64,000 bases of DNA from B1SED10-225 sp964501415 (GTDB lineage: Bacteria; Bacillota_I; Bacilli_A; Izemoplasmatales; Izemoplasmataceae). Below, piece after piece: positions 42,905 to 51,484 of this stretch. Location of the stretch: positions 1 through 64,000 of the forward strand of contig CAZCSL010000002.1 in NCBI GenBank assembly GCA_964501415.1. Direction: 5' to 3'. The position numbers and the translations under genes are program-made. Below the pieces are notes generated by a model, which ran no database searches, was not told where the DNA came from, and worked only from the letters and a program-made list of their open reading frames with translations. Each line of letters opens with the position of its first letter. Position 1 is the stretch's first letter.

Positions 42905-44232
42905 TGAAAGAATTTATTGGCGATAATTCAGTAGGCAAAGAAATCGTTGATGTCGTATTTGAAGCGGCGCAAGGCGCCGTCAAAGCGACTAAAGAGTTTG
43001 GCGAGGACGCGGTTGTAAATGGTGCGTTTGGCACCTATTTCAAAGAAGATCAAAGCTTTTTAACCTTTGATACGGTCTACCGTGTTTTTGACCGTGTCCC
43101 CGATTTTCAAAAAGCCAAGTATGCTTCTTCTATTGCCGGACCACCTGAATATCAAAAAGCGGTAAGAGATTGGCTTTTCGATAGTGCCAATATTCCTATC
43201 AACGCTGAGGTTATCGCCACACCCGGAGGTACAGGAGCACTCTCATCAACCATAAAGAATGCGTTAAATCGGGGGGATACAGTCATTCATCCCGATATCG
43301 GATGGGGTCCCTACAAAACCATTGCTAAGGAAATGCAAAATCCCGTTAGTTACTATACGCTTTTTGAAGACGATCATTTTAACTTAGAATCCTTTAAGGA
43401 TACCTGCACAAAAGTTATGAAGGCACAAGGTAAAGTATTAGCTTTTATCAACGACCCTTGTCAAAACCCTACCGGTTATACGATGAGTGATTCTGAGTGG
43501 AACGAAGTCCTAACGTTTATCAATGAACTATCAGACCAAGGCCCTTTTATCTTGCTATTAGATGTCGCCTACATCGATTTTAATAAACGGGGTGATGCGT
43601 ACAAAAGCTTATTTGAAAAGTTTTCTAAAATGAGCGATAACGTCTTAAGCGTCATTGCCTTCAGTGTCTCAAAAACGATGACCGCTTACGGCATGCGCGT
43701 AGGAGCTCAAGTGTTGATTTCCAACAACGAAAAAGGCAGAAGACGCTTTTATCATGCCTGTGGAAATACCGCTAGAGGCGTATGGTCAACGGTCAATAAT
43801 GGAGGTATGATGGCATTTGCCAACTTAGCGTTGAACAAGGAAAACAAGGAAGCCTACTTGCAAGAAAAAAGCACCTTCATAAACTTACTGCAAGAACGCG
43901 CTAATATCTTCATTGAAGAAGCTAAAGAGGTAGGACTCCCCATTTATCCTTATCATGAAGGATTCTTCTTGACCATTCGCATCGATGATCACGTAGTGAA
44001 AAACGAACTCCACTTAAAACTTAAAAAACACAACATCTTCTTCGTCAACGTTTATGGTGGGTTAAGAGTTGCAATCTGTTCCATTCCAAAATCTAAACTA
44101 AAAGGTTTAGCCAAAAAAATAAAAGATGTCTTAGATACCATTGACCCTGATGATGAAAACCTTGAATCGCTACAAGAGATAGATGAAGAACAAAGCAACT
44201 CAAATGACACGCCCGCTACCCCAAGCAACTAA
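42904..44232 (+). CDS. Class I aminotransferase (aspartate/aromatic type)
   Basis: 442 residues. Fold type I landmarks: TPGGTGAL (107-113), NDPCQNPTGY (183-192), Asp220-x2-Tyr223 and the PLP lysine Lys257 in SVSKTMTAYGMR. These resemble AspC/TyrB enzymes. In this operon it could supply oxaloacetate from aspartate to the PckA-like protein or deaminate other amino acids. The last 30 residues are an unusual acidic, polar tail (DPDDENLESLQEIDEE, then NSNDTPATPSN), probably disordered. A terminator follows. Confidence 0.87.
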   Translation: MKEFIGDNSVGKEIVDVVFEAAQGAVKATKEFGEDAVVNGAFGTYFKEDQSFLTFDTVYRVFDRVPDFQKAKYASSIAGPPEYQKAVRDWLFDSANIPINAEVIATPGGTGALSSTIKNALNRGDTVIHPDIGWGPYKTIAKEMQNPVSYYTLFEDDHFNLESFKDTCTKVMKAQGKVLAFINDPCQNPTGYTMSDSEWNEVLTFINELSDQGPFILLLDVAYIDFNKRGDAYKSLFEKFSKMSDNVLSVIAFSVSKTMTAYGMRVGAQVLISNNEKGRRRFYHACGNTARGVWSTVNNGGMMAFANLALNKENKEAYLQEKSTFINLLQERANIFIEEAKEVGLPIYPYHEGFFLTIRIDDHVVKNELHLKLKKHNIFFVNVYGGLRVAICSIPKSKLKGLAKKIKDVLDTIDPDDENLESLQEIDEEQSNSNDTPATPSN

Positions 44233-44239
44233 TACATAA

Positions 44240-44278
44240 GAAATCCCCTAGGCCTAAATATCCTAGGGGATTTTTTTA
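44240..44278. terminator. Terminator of the fermentation operon, shared with miaA
   Basis: AAATCCCCTAGG and CCTAGGGGATTT form a 12-base stem with T-runs; ends convergent transcripts. Confidence 0.9.
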
Positions 44279-44279
44279 G

Positions 44280-45185
44280 TTAGTTCTTAGCGTCTATCGC
44301 TTGTTTAATTACGTCTTTTGCGGCTTCAAAAATAGCGTTGAATGTCTTGTTTGTCGTATCAATCTCGTGAGCTTTAAACTGATGTTTAAAATAGGTTAGT
44401 TGTCTTTTGGCATATTGACGGCTATGGCGCTTAATCAGTGATTTCGCTTCATCCAAATCATATTGTCCTTCAAAAGACGCGAATAACTCCTTGTACCCGA
44501 TTGCTTGTTGGGCCGTTTTGGAAAGGTTTTTTTGATATAGCTTTTGCGCTTCTTGAATCAAACCAGCTCCAAACATATCATCGACACGTTGATCAATGAT
44601 TCGGTACAACTCATCACGCTTTTTGTTTAGAAAAATCATGCAATAATCATAAACCGGTGTGTCTTTGCCTTTTTTTTGTGACAAAGGCGTCCCCTTTTTA
44701 GCTTGGACGAGGGCTCTAAGGACACGCTTTTTGTTATTGGGGTGAAGCGTGGCCGCTTTTTTTTCATCATATTTTTTTAACTGGGCGTGAAGCGTTTCGT
44801 TATCCATGGTCTGATAGTGCTGTTCTAATTCTAAATCTCGTTTATCATCTTCGAAACGATAATCGTATAATACCGATTTAATGTAAAAGCCTGTTCCACC
44901 AACAATAATAGGAAGCTTATCTTGCTTAAGTTGCTTCTCAATATGCCTTCTGACATCGCGTTGGTAATCAGCGACGCTATAGCTTTCATCAGGCTTTAAA
45001 ATATCGATCATATGATGGGGGATGCCTGCTTTTTTATTAGAGGGAATCTTAGCCGTACCGATATCCATGGATTGATATATTTGCATCGCGTCCCCAGAGA
45101 TAATCTCTGTGTTGAAGTGTTTGGCAAGCGCTAAGGATAATGCCGTCTTCCCAACACCGGTTGGCCCGACGATAACAATAATCAT
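44280..45185 (-). CDS. miaA: tRNA dimethylallyltransferase
   Basis: 301 residues. P-loop GPTGVGKTALSLAL, ISGDAMQIYQSMDIGTAKI (substrate site), PHHMIDILKPDESYSVADY, VGGTGFYIKSVLY and QAIGYKEL are all family signatures. It adds dimethylallyl to A37 of UNN-reading tRNAs; MiaB, encoded at 51471, then methylthiolates it. The isoprenyl donor can come from the Dxs route. The start overlaps the mutL stop. Confidence 0.95.
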   Translation of the reverse strand: MIIVIVGPTGVGKTALSLALAKHFNTEIISGDAMQIYQSMDIGTAKIPSNKKAGIPHHMIDILKPDESYSVADYQRDVRRHIEKQLKQDKLPIIVGGTGFYIKSVLYDYRFEDDKRDLELEQHYQTMDNETLHAQLKKYDEKKAATLHPNNKKRVLRALVQAKKGTPLSQKKGKDTPVYDYCMIFLNKKRDELYRIIDQRVDDMFGAGLIQEAQKLYQKNLSKTAQQAIGYKELFASFEGQYDLDEAKSLIKRHSRQYAKRQLTYFKHQFKAHEIDTTNKTFNAIFEAAKDVIKQAIDAKN

Positions 45186-46897
45186 GATTGAATCCTTTTA
45201 AATAGGGTTTCTAATTCAGTTTGGCTAAACTTGATTATGGTGGGCCGACCATGCGGACATGTATAAGGATTATTCGTGTGAGACAAATCTTTAAACAATC
45301 TATCAACTTCATCTCTGTTAATATATTGGTTGCCTCTGATAGAGTGTTTACAAGCCAGTTCTTTTGCCAAAGGATCAAGTATACTTTTCTTATCGGCAGG
45401 ATTTTCCTCTAATATTTGTTTAATCAAGCTTTCGGTATAAATCTCTTCATATCCAGTATAAAACCACGTTGGTATTTGCGTTACGTTCAAGCGTTTATCA
45501 TCGCGTTTCTCAACCGAAAGGCCCAAAGACTTCAAGATGGGACTTAGGGCGTTAAACTGATGCATCTCAGTCGTAGAAAGATTGATGATAAATGGCGTCG
45601 TTAACGTTTGGTTTTCAACCGTGCTTAAAGACAGCTTGTTTTTATACGTTTCATAGCGAATACGCTCTGCGGCGGCGTGTTGATCCATTAAGTATAACGC
45701 ATTTTCACCTTGGAAAATCAAATATGTGCCCATCGCTTGGCCCACATATTCCATATGAGGCAAAAGAGATGTAGATTGAGGTTTTTGTGCCGTAGCTTCT
45801 TCAATCTTCGGGGGTTCACTGGTTTTTTGTTCTTCGGGCGTAGATGTGAAATCAAACTGAATATTTTCCTTAGGCTTTTTAGGGTTTTTCTCAATTTCAG
45901 GAATCAGGTTTGTTTCAGATAATTTGGCCTTGATCGTATGTTCTATCAATTGTTCTAACAACCGTTGTTCACTAAATTTAATCGTCAGTTTTTGGGGATG
46001 GATATTCACATCAATCAATAAAGGATCAACGCTAATATGACAATAGATGATAGGATATTTATGCATGGGCAAATAGGTATCCATACCTTTGATTACGGCT
46101 TGATTCAAACGATTATTGCGAATGGAACGATGATTGGTAAAAAACATCATATGTTGGTTGGTACTTCTGGTTACGTGTGGTTTGCTGAGATAACCCGATA
46201 TCTTGAAATAATTATTTTTTCCTTCAAAATATAACATCTCTTTGATCACGGAGATAGGATATAACTGATAAAGCACTTTTAAAACCTCACCATCACCGGT
46301 CGTTTTTAAAAGTGTCTTTTGATTATTTCTAAGCGTAAAGGCAATATGGGCATGAGATAAAGCCATGCGATTACATATATCCACGATATATGATAGTTCT
46401 TTTTCCGGGCTTTTTAAGTGTTTTAATCGACCTGGTGTATTGTAAAAAAGATCATATACCGTCACGGTGGTGCCCTTTTTGGCATGGCCTTGGTTCAAAG
46501 ACTCCACTTGACCATTTTTGAGCGTAATCTGATGACCAACATCATCGGTCGTTGAAGTATCTATAACCACTTTAGAAACCGAGGCAATCGAAGGCAATGC
46601 TTCTCCGCGAAACCCCAGCGATGCAATATGATGCAAATCGTGGGCGGTTTTAATTTTTGAAGTGGCATGCCGCTTAAAAGCCATGGTTAAATCTTCTTTA
46701 TCCATACCATCGCCATTGTCTTCAACGCGAATCTTCTTAAAACCAGATTCATTGAGGTCGATGGTAATTTTATCGGCGTTGGCATCAATGGCGTTTTCCA
46801 TAAGTTCTTTGATGACCGAAGCCATGTTTTCAACCACTTCCCCAGCAGCAATCATATTGGATAGTGTTTCATCTAATTGGCGAATTTTACCCATCAT
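45182..46897 (-). CDS. mutL: DNA mismatch repair protein MutL
   Basis: 571 residues. GHKL ATPase N-terminus (IAAGEVVENMASVIKELMEN, VEDNGDGM, LGFRGEALPSIASV) and a C-terminal dimerisation domain carrying DQHAAAERIRYE, the metal-dependent endonuclease motif DQHA-x2-E-x4-E. It is therefore a nicking MutL that needs no MutH. The linker is short and proline/glutamate-rich. It follows mutS after one intervening membrane gene. Confidence 0.95.
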   Translation of the reverse strand: MMGKIRQLDETLSNMIAAGEVVENMASVIKELMENAIDANADKITIDLNESGFKKIRVEDNGDGMDKEDLTMAFKRHATSKIKTAHDLHHIASLGFRGEALPSIASVSKVVIDTSTTDDVGHQITLKNGQVESLNQGHAKKGTTVTVYDLFYNTPGRLKHLKSPEKELSYIVDICNRMALSHAHIAFTLRNNQKTLLKTTGDGEVLKVLYQLYPISVIKEMLYFEGKNNYFKISGYLSKPHVTRSTNQHMMFFTNHRSIRNNRLNQAVIKGMDTYLPMHKYPIIYCHISVDPLLIDVNIHPQKLTIKFSEQRLLEQLIEHTIKAKLSETNLIPEIEKNPKKPKENIQFDFTSTPEEQKTSEPPKIEEATAQKPQSTSLLPHMEYVGQAMGTYLIFQGENALYLMDQHAAAERIRYETYKNKLSLSTVENQTLTTPFIINLSTTEMHQFNALSPILKSLGLSVEKRDDKRLNVTQIPTWFYTGYEEIYTESLIKQILEENPADKKSILDPLAKELACKHSIRGNQYINRDEVDRLFKDLSHTNNPYTCPHGRPTIIKFSQTELETLFKRIQS

Positions 46898-46925
46898 TAA
46901 TCATTCCTTAAACCCACGTATAAGA

Positions 46926-47516
46926 CTAAGCGTTTATACGTCGATGTTTTTTCAAATCATAAGCTAACCAGACAATCAAAACGGGAATATGATGCAAAAG
47001 AAAATATAATATGATTCGCGTTAAAAGCATCTTATCATAAAAATGCAACATAAATACCGTTACCAATATAATCGTCACAAGAAAGTAGCCAACGGGTATT
47101 AATCTCGCAAGCCACTTATGGGTAACTGCCCCATAGCGAAAACTGAAAAAAGCGGTGATTAAAACCCATGCGCCAAGTGCACCTAAGGTGCTAATAGGCC
47201 ATGAATCAAAAATCCACTCGAAAAAAGAGAAGTTGAGTTCGATTATAATCAATACGCTTATGATAATACCGAGTGGCTTTTCTATGGTAATAGGGGTTTT
47301 AACGACGTAAGCCAACCCCCCAAAAAATAGAGCGATAAGCGCTAAGATGAACGTTAAAAGCAATAAATTTTGTGCGAGGTTCGCATGCCAATAATAAACA
47401 TCTCTATACGGACTTAACATATGTGTATACATATGACTCAATAGCCAAAAAAGGCCACTAAAAAGACTGCTGCTCACGCTGATGATTACTAATTTTGATA
47501 ATACATTACTAGACAT
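46926..47516 (-). CDS. Six-helix membrane protein inserted between mutS and mutL
   Basis: 196 residues, with about six hydrophobic segments and a histidine-rich C-terminal area (YFLLHHIPVLIVWLAYDLKKHRR). Start at ATG 47516, seven bases downstream of the mutS stop; the ribosome site is weak, so translation may depend on coupling to mutS. No family recognised. It interrupts the usual mutS-mutL adjacency. Confidence 0.6.
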   Translation of the reverse strand: MSSNVLSKLVIISVSSSLFSGLFWLLSHMYTHMLSPYRDVYYWHANLAQNLLLLTFILALIALFFGGLAYVVKTPITIEKPLGIIISVLIIIELNFSFFEWIFDSWPISTLGALGAWVLITAFFSFRYGAVTHKWLARLIPVGYFLVTIILVTVFMLHFYDKMLLTRIILYFLLHHIPVLIVWLAYDLKKHRRINA

Positions 47517-47523
47517 ATTCTCA

Positions 47524-50079
47524 CTAATTTCTGTCTTTAGACATTTTTTTGAGTTCATAAAGCAAACTTAAAGCTTCAATAGGCTTCATCTCATCTGGTT
47601 CAATACGGTTTAGTTCATTGAGAATCTTTTCATGATGTTTTGGCATAGATTCTTCGGTGTCAATCTCAGCGATGGAAAAAAGATCGAGTGGTTTGGTTTG
47701 TTGGTTTTCAAGCATCGCAAGAATCGTTTTAGCGCGTTTGATTAACCGTGGTGGTAAGGAAGCTAAAGCGGCGACGTTGACACCGTAAGACTTATCCGCG
47801 CGCCCTGGTTTGACTTTATGATGGAAAACTATTTTACCGGCTTCTTCATTCGCCGCGACGTGTATATTTTTAAGACGACTAAGGTTTTCTTCTAAATTGG
47901 TCAACTCATGATAGTGCGTTGAAAACAAGGTTTTGGCTTTGATGCGATCATGGATATATTCAATAATTGCTTGAGCGATAGCCATGCCATCGTATGTCGA
48001 GGTGCCTCTACCGATTTCATCGAACAATATCAACGAGTGTTTGGTTGCGTTTTGGATTGCATGATTGGCATCGAGCATCTCGACCATAAACGTCGATTTG
48101 CCTTTAATCAAATCATCGCTAGCACCAATCCTGGTGAACAATTTGTCAAAGATGGGTAAATCCGCTTTTTTAGCGGGTACAAAAGAACCGATTTGAGCCA
48201 TGATGGCGCTTAAAGCCAGCTGCCGCATATAGGTGGATTTACCGCTCATATTGGGACCGGTAATCAAAAACACATCGGTCGTTTCATCCATGATAATATC
48301 ATTGGGTATAAAGCTTTTATCTTCAAGTGTCTTCTCTACAATCGGGTGTCTAGAAGATTCAATATGGATGGTGTGGTTTTGATTGAGATGTGGCCTTATC
48401 AAATCATATTGATCGCTAATAATGGAAAAAGCAATATACATATCCACCTCAGCAATAATGGCGGCGTTTTTTTGAATCGTTGTGATTTTTTTCCTAATCT
48501 CATCGCGTAACGCGATGAAAAGTTCATATTCTCTTTCAACGCGCTTTTCATCACTCGATAAAATAATTTTCTCTTTTTCTTTTAAGGCTTCGGTGACGTA
48601 TCGTTCGGCATTGGCCAAGGTTTGTTTACGGGTATATCCAAAGCTGTCTTTGACGTATTGCACTTGGCCTTTAGGCACTTCGATGTAATAGCCAAACACG
48701 CGATTGTATCCGATACGCAGTTTTTTGATGTTGGTGCGCTTTCGCTCTTTTATTTCTAAATCTTTAAGCCAAGAAGATACATCGGTATGTACGTCGCTTA
48801 AATCATCCAACACCTGATCATAACCTGATTTAAACATGCCGCCTTCTTTAATCGTTAGAGGCACATCATCTTTTAAGGCTTTATTGAGATGATCGAGCGT
48901 ATCACTTAAGGGATCCAATGCTTCATTTAAAGTATCGCTGTACTTTAGTCCTAAGGCGCTTAGCTTTTCTTTGAATAACGGCAATACTTCTAAGCTTTTG
49001 CGCAGTTGTAATAAGTCTTTGGCATTGGTGTTGCCATAAGAGATTTTCCCAACGATGCGCTCTAAATCATAAACTTGTTTTAGGGCTTCCTTTAAATCGT
49101 TTTGAATAATGAACTCTTGATTCAACGTTTCCACAAAATCATAGCGCTGATTCAAAAGCTTTATATCTAATGAGGGTCTTAGAATTTGTCGTTTTAAAAA
49201 CCGCGCCCCCATTGCCGTGGTTGTTTTGTTTAAAAGCCAAAACAATGAACCATTTTCCACGTTTTGGATCATCGTTCTTAACAATTCCAAATGTCTGATG
49301 GTATTGGCGTCCATCTTCATAATAGAGGTTGGTTCGATGCGTTTGACATCTTTTAAATGCATTAAGCTGCGTTTTTGGGTTTGCATGATATAGCTGAGTA
49401 ATCGTTTGATGGTCCTTTTTTCATCATCGGTAGGAATATGCGAAAAAAGGTGCGTCAAACTCTCGTCAATACGCGTATTGGTATGGATGGATAGTCTGAT
49501 GTCCTCTTGGTCACAAAAGGCAGATATATAAGGTTTCATCTCTGCATGAGGAATAATCAGTTCCTTTAAGGATAAGGTTGCCAGTTCACTGATCAATAAG
49601 TTTTTATCTTTGATAAACCTTAACGATAACATCTCACCGGTAGAAAGGTTCAAAGTCGCAATCGTATAAAAGTGCTCACTCATACCTAGCGACCCAATGT
49701 AAATTTCCTCAGCATTTTGTTCTTCGATGTTGGTACCGGGAGTAATTATTCTAACGACTTCACGTTCAACGATCGTCTTGGTTGTTTTGGGGTCTTGAGT
49801 TTGTTCGCAAATAGCTACTTTGTAGCCCTTATTGACGAGATTGGATATATATGACTCAGCGGAATGGTGGGGTACACCACACATCGGTACGCGTTCATCA
49901 CTACCGCCATCACGTGCGGTTAATTGAATTTCTAATTCTTTACTAGCAACAAGGGCATCTTCAAAAAACATTTCATAAAAATCGCCCAATCGAAAAAAGA
50001 CTATAGCGTCGCTATGGTCTTCTTTAATGTTGAGGTATTGTTGCATCATTGGCGTGTATTTTTGTTTATCTTTGGCCAT
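47524..50079 (-). CDS. mutS: DNA mismatch repair protein MutS
   Basis: 851 residues. The mismatch-reading Phe-x-Glu is in RLGDFYEMFFEDA, followed by connector, lever and clamp domains and the ATPase with GPNMSGKST, FDEIGRGTSTYDG and the composite-site STHYHEL. It recognises mispairs and recruits MutL. The ATG at 50079 follows AAAGGAGC. It is 13 bases downstream of the tail-anchored protein gene at 50093 and shares its promoter. Confidence 0.96.
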   Translation of the reverse strand: MAKDKQKYTPMMQQYLNIKEDHSDAIVFFRLGDFYEMFFEDALVASKELEIQLTARDGGSDERVPMCGVPHHSAESYISNLVNKGYKVAICEQTQDPKTTKTIVEREVVRIITPGTNIEEQNAEEIYIGSLGMSEHFYTIATLNLSTGEMLSLRFIKDKNLLISELATLSLKELIIPHAEMKPYISAFCDQEDIRLSIHTNTRIDESLTHLFSHIPTDDEKRTIKRLLSYIMQTQKRSLMHLKDVKRIEPTSIMKMDANTIRHLELLRTMIQNVENGSLFWLLNKTTTAMGARFLKRQILRPSLDIKLLNQRYDFVETLNQEFIIQNDLKEALKQVYDLERIVGKISYGNTNAKDLLQLRKSLEVLPLFKEKLSALGLKYSDTLNEALDPLSDTLDHLNKALKDDVPLTIKEGGMFKSGYDQVLDDLSDVHTDVSSWLKDLEIKERKRTNIKKLRIGYNRVFGYYIEVPKGQVQYVKDSFGYTRKQTLANAERYVTEALKEKEKIILSSDEKRVEREYELFIALRDEIRKKITTIQKNAAIIAEVDMYIAFSIISDQYDLIRPHLNQNHTIHIESSRHPIVEKTLEDKSFIPNDIIMDETTDVFLITGPNMSGKSTYMRQLALSAIMAQIGSFVPAKKADLPIFDKLFTRIGASDDLIKGKSTFMVEMLDANHAIQNATKHSLILFDEIGRGTSTYDGMAIAQAIIEYIHDRIKAKTLFSTHYHELTNLEENLSRLKNIHVAANEEAGKIVFHHKVKPGRADKSYGVNVAALASLPPRLIKRAKTILAMLENQQTKPLDLFSIAEIDTEESMPKHHEKILNELNRIEPDEMKPIEALSLLYELKKMSKDRN

Positions 50080-50092
50080 GCTTATAGCTCCT

Positions 50093-51082
50093 TTAAACCA
50101 GCTCGAAAATAATAATAGCCAAGACCACACCTAAAATGACTAAGCTGATAAATAGGTTCCGCAAGTTTCTCTTCTTCTTTTTTCGCTCAACGGTATAGCG
50201 ATGCGCAATTTCTTCAAACTTAGATTCAAACAAATATTCTTCAATGTTGATGCCTTCGAAGACTTTCGTTTTCTTTTCATCCACATTAGGTTGGTTATAT
50301 TGTCGCTTAAGCAAAATATATTCGATCATATCGAGTTTTTTAAGTTCGATAGAAATATTGATGTTATTTTCTTTGGCATGTCGTTCTAATTCTAAAATCG
50401 ATTTCTTTTGTAACGCTTCTTGTTCGCTTTCGTTTAAGTCAAGCTTTATGGCAATAACCTCAATTAGCTGTTGCTTGTTGATTCTGCGCGGTATTTCTAC
50501 TTGGTATTTCTTTCCAAGTTCTCGAATATCGGTAAGCGTCATCGCATAAGATAGGACTTCTTTGGCCTGACTGATGAGACAACCTTCAAAATACCCTGTC
50601 GGCTCAAAATAAACCTTTCTAAAGTTACCAATCATATCGTTAAAGCTTTCCATTTCTGAGCGCTGATATTTAATGGCAAGGTTTTGAAGTTTGATGAACT
50701 CTAAATTATTGATACCTAAATCATTGCGATTATGAATGATGATGTCCCAAAAATCACGTTTGTATTCCTTAACGTCGATTTTGATTCCATAGGAATGGGC
50801 CAGTTTTTCCAACTGATAAATGGTGAACTGATCAAACCATTTTAACCGGTGTTTCATTTCATCAGAAAACTTATCGTCGTTATCGGCGTTCGCAATCGTC
50901 GGGGCAATGTTTTTTCTAATCAAGGCTTTATGTAAATAGGTTGGTAGATATATCTCTTTATTCAATAAATATTTCACAACTTCACTAGAAGGGATGACCA
51001 CAAAAGATTCAATCAATCGATCGAGGCGGATTTTCTTATTATTCAGTTCAATAAATTCTTCCTTTTTGCGTTTGGTTTTCAT
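50093..51082 (-). CDS. Tail-anchored protein with three HeH/SAP/Rho-N-like modules
   Basis: 329 residues. The only membrane helix is C-terminal (308-328), preceded by KKKKR, so the protein should be tail-anchored with its bulk in the cytoplasm. Three segments share the pattern short helix, extended loop, helix: 86-118 (YQLEKLAHSYGIKIDVKEY), 182-212 (DIRELGKKYQVEIPRR) and 228-259 (LELERHAKENNINISIELKK). The pattern resembles SAP, Rho-N and LEM/HeH nucleic-acid-binding modules. Function unknown; membrane tethering of nucleic acid is a hypothesis. It leads the mutS-mutL-miaA operon. Confidence 0.65.
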   Translation of the reverse strand: MKTKRKKEEFIELNNKKIRLDRLIESFVVIPSSEVVKYLLNKEIYLPTYLHKALIRKNIAPTIANADNDDKFSDEMKHRLKWFDQFTIYQLEKLAHSYGIKIDVKEYKRDFWDIIIHNRNDLGINNLEFIKLQNLAIKYQRSEMESFNDMIGNFRKVYFEPTGYFEGCLISQAKEVLSYAMTLTDIRELGKKYQVEIPRRINKQQLIEVIAIKLDLNESEQEALQKKSILELERHAKENNINISIELKKLDMIEYILLKRQYNQPNVDEKKTKVFEGINIEEYLFESKFEEIAHRYTVERKKKKRNLRNLFISLVILGVVLAIIIFELV

Positions 51083-51111
51083 CGTTGTCCCCCCCGATAC
51101 CAGATAGTATT

Positions 51112-51140
51112 ATTATACACTAGCCCTTTGGTTAAATCAA
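51112..51140 (-). promoter_or_regulatory. Promoter of the mutS-mutL operon
   Basis: Minus strand TTGATT, exact 17-base spacer ending GTG, TATAAT; 30 bases before the first gene, whose ribosome site is an unusual run of seven G. Confidence 0.7.
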
Positions 51141-51151
51141 TGATATGGCCT

Positions 51152-51484
51152 TTAATCGTCTAAAAGAAGTGCATTGATTTCTGATTCTATGATATTAAAT
51201 AACATTGTCACGATTTGATTAACTTCTTGTTGCATATGCAAGTATTCGTTTACACTCACACTTGATACAAGTGTCTCTAAACTTTTTTTATAGGCTTCTT
51301 CTTGAGCATGGGTTCCATTTTTTTGGTAGTGTTTTGTTTGTACCAAATGTTTTTGTTTAGCTAATAAGTCTTGATATTGGGCTTTGAATTTTGGATTTGA
51401 CTCGATAATAGATTCAAGCGTTTTAAACCGTTTGATCGTCGGATCTTGTTTTAAAAGTTGACACAAAGTTTCAAGACTTTTCAA
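51152..51484 (-). CDS. ymcA: YlbF/YmcA family protein (RicA-like)
   Basis: About 110 residues, all helical, with LVQTKHYQKNGTHAQEEAY corresponding to the family core. In Bacillus YmcA works with YlbF and YaaT as the Y-complex that directs RNase Y cleavage, and ymcA lies directly after miaB, as here. This copy is about 30 residues shorter and lacks the C-terminal cysteine end, so an iron-sulfur cluster bound there is unlikely. The start is probably TTG (51484) after AAAGGGTGA, or GTG (51493), within the miaB 3' end. Confidence 0.75.
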   Translation of the reverse strand: MKSLETLCQLLKQDPTIKRFKTLESIIESNPKFKAQYQDLLAKQKHLVQTKHYQKNGTHAQEEAYKKSLETLVSSVSVNEYLHMQQEVNQIVTMLFNIIESEINALLLDD

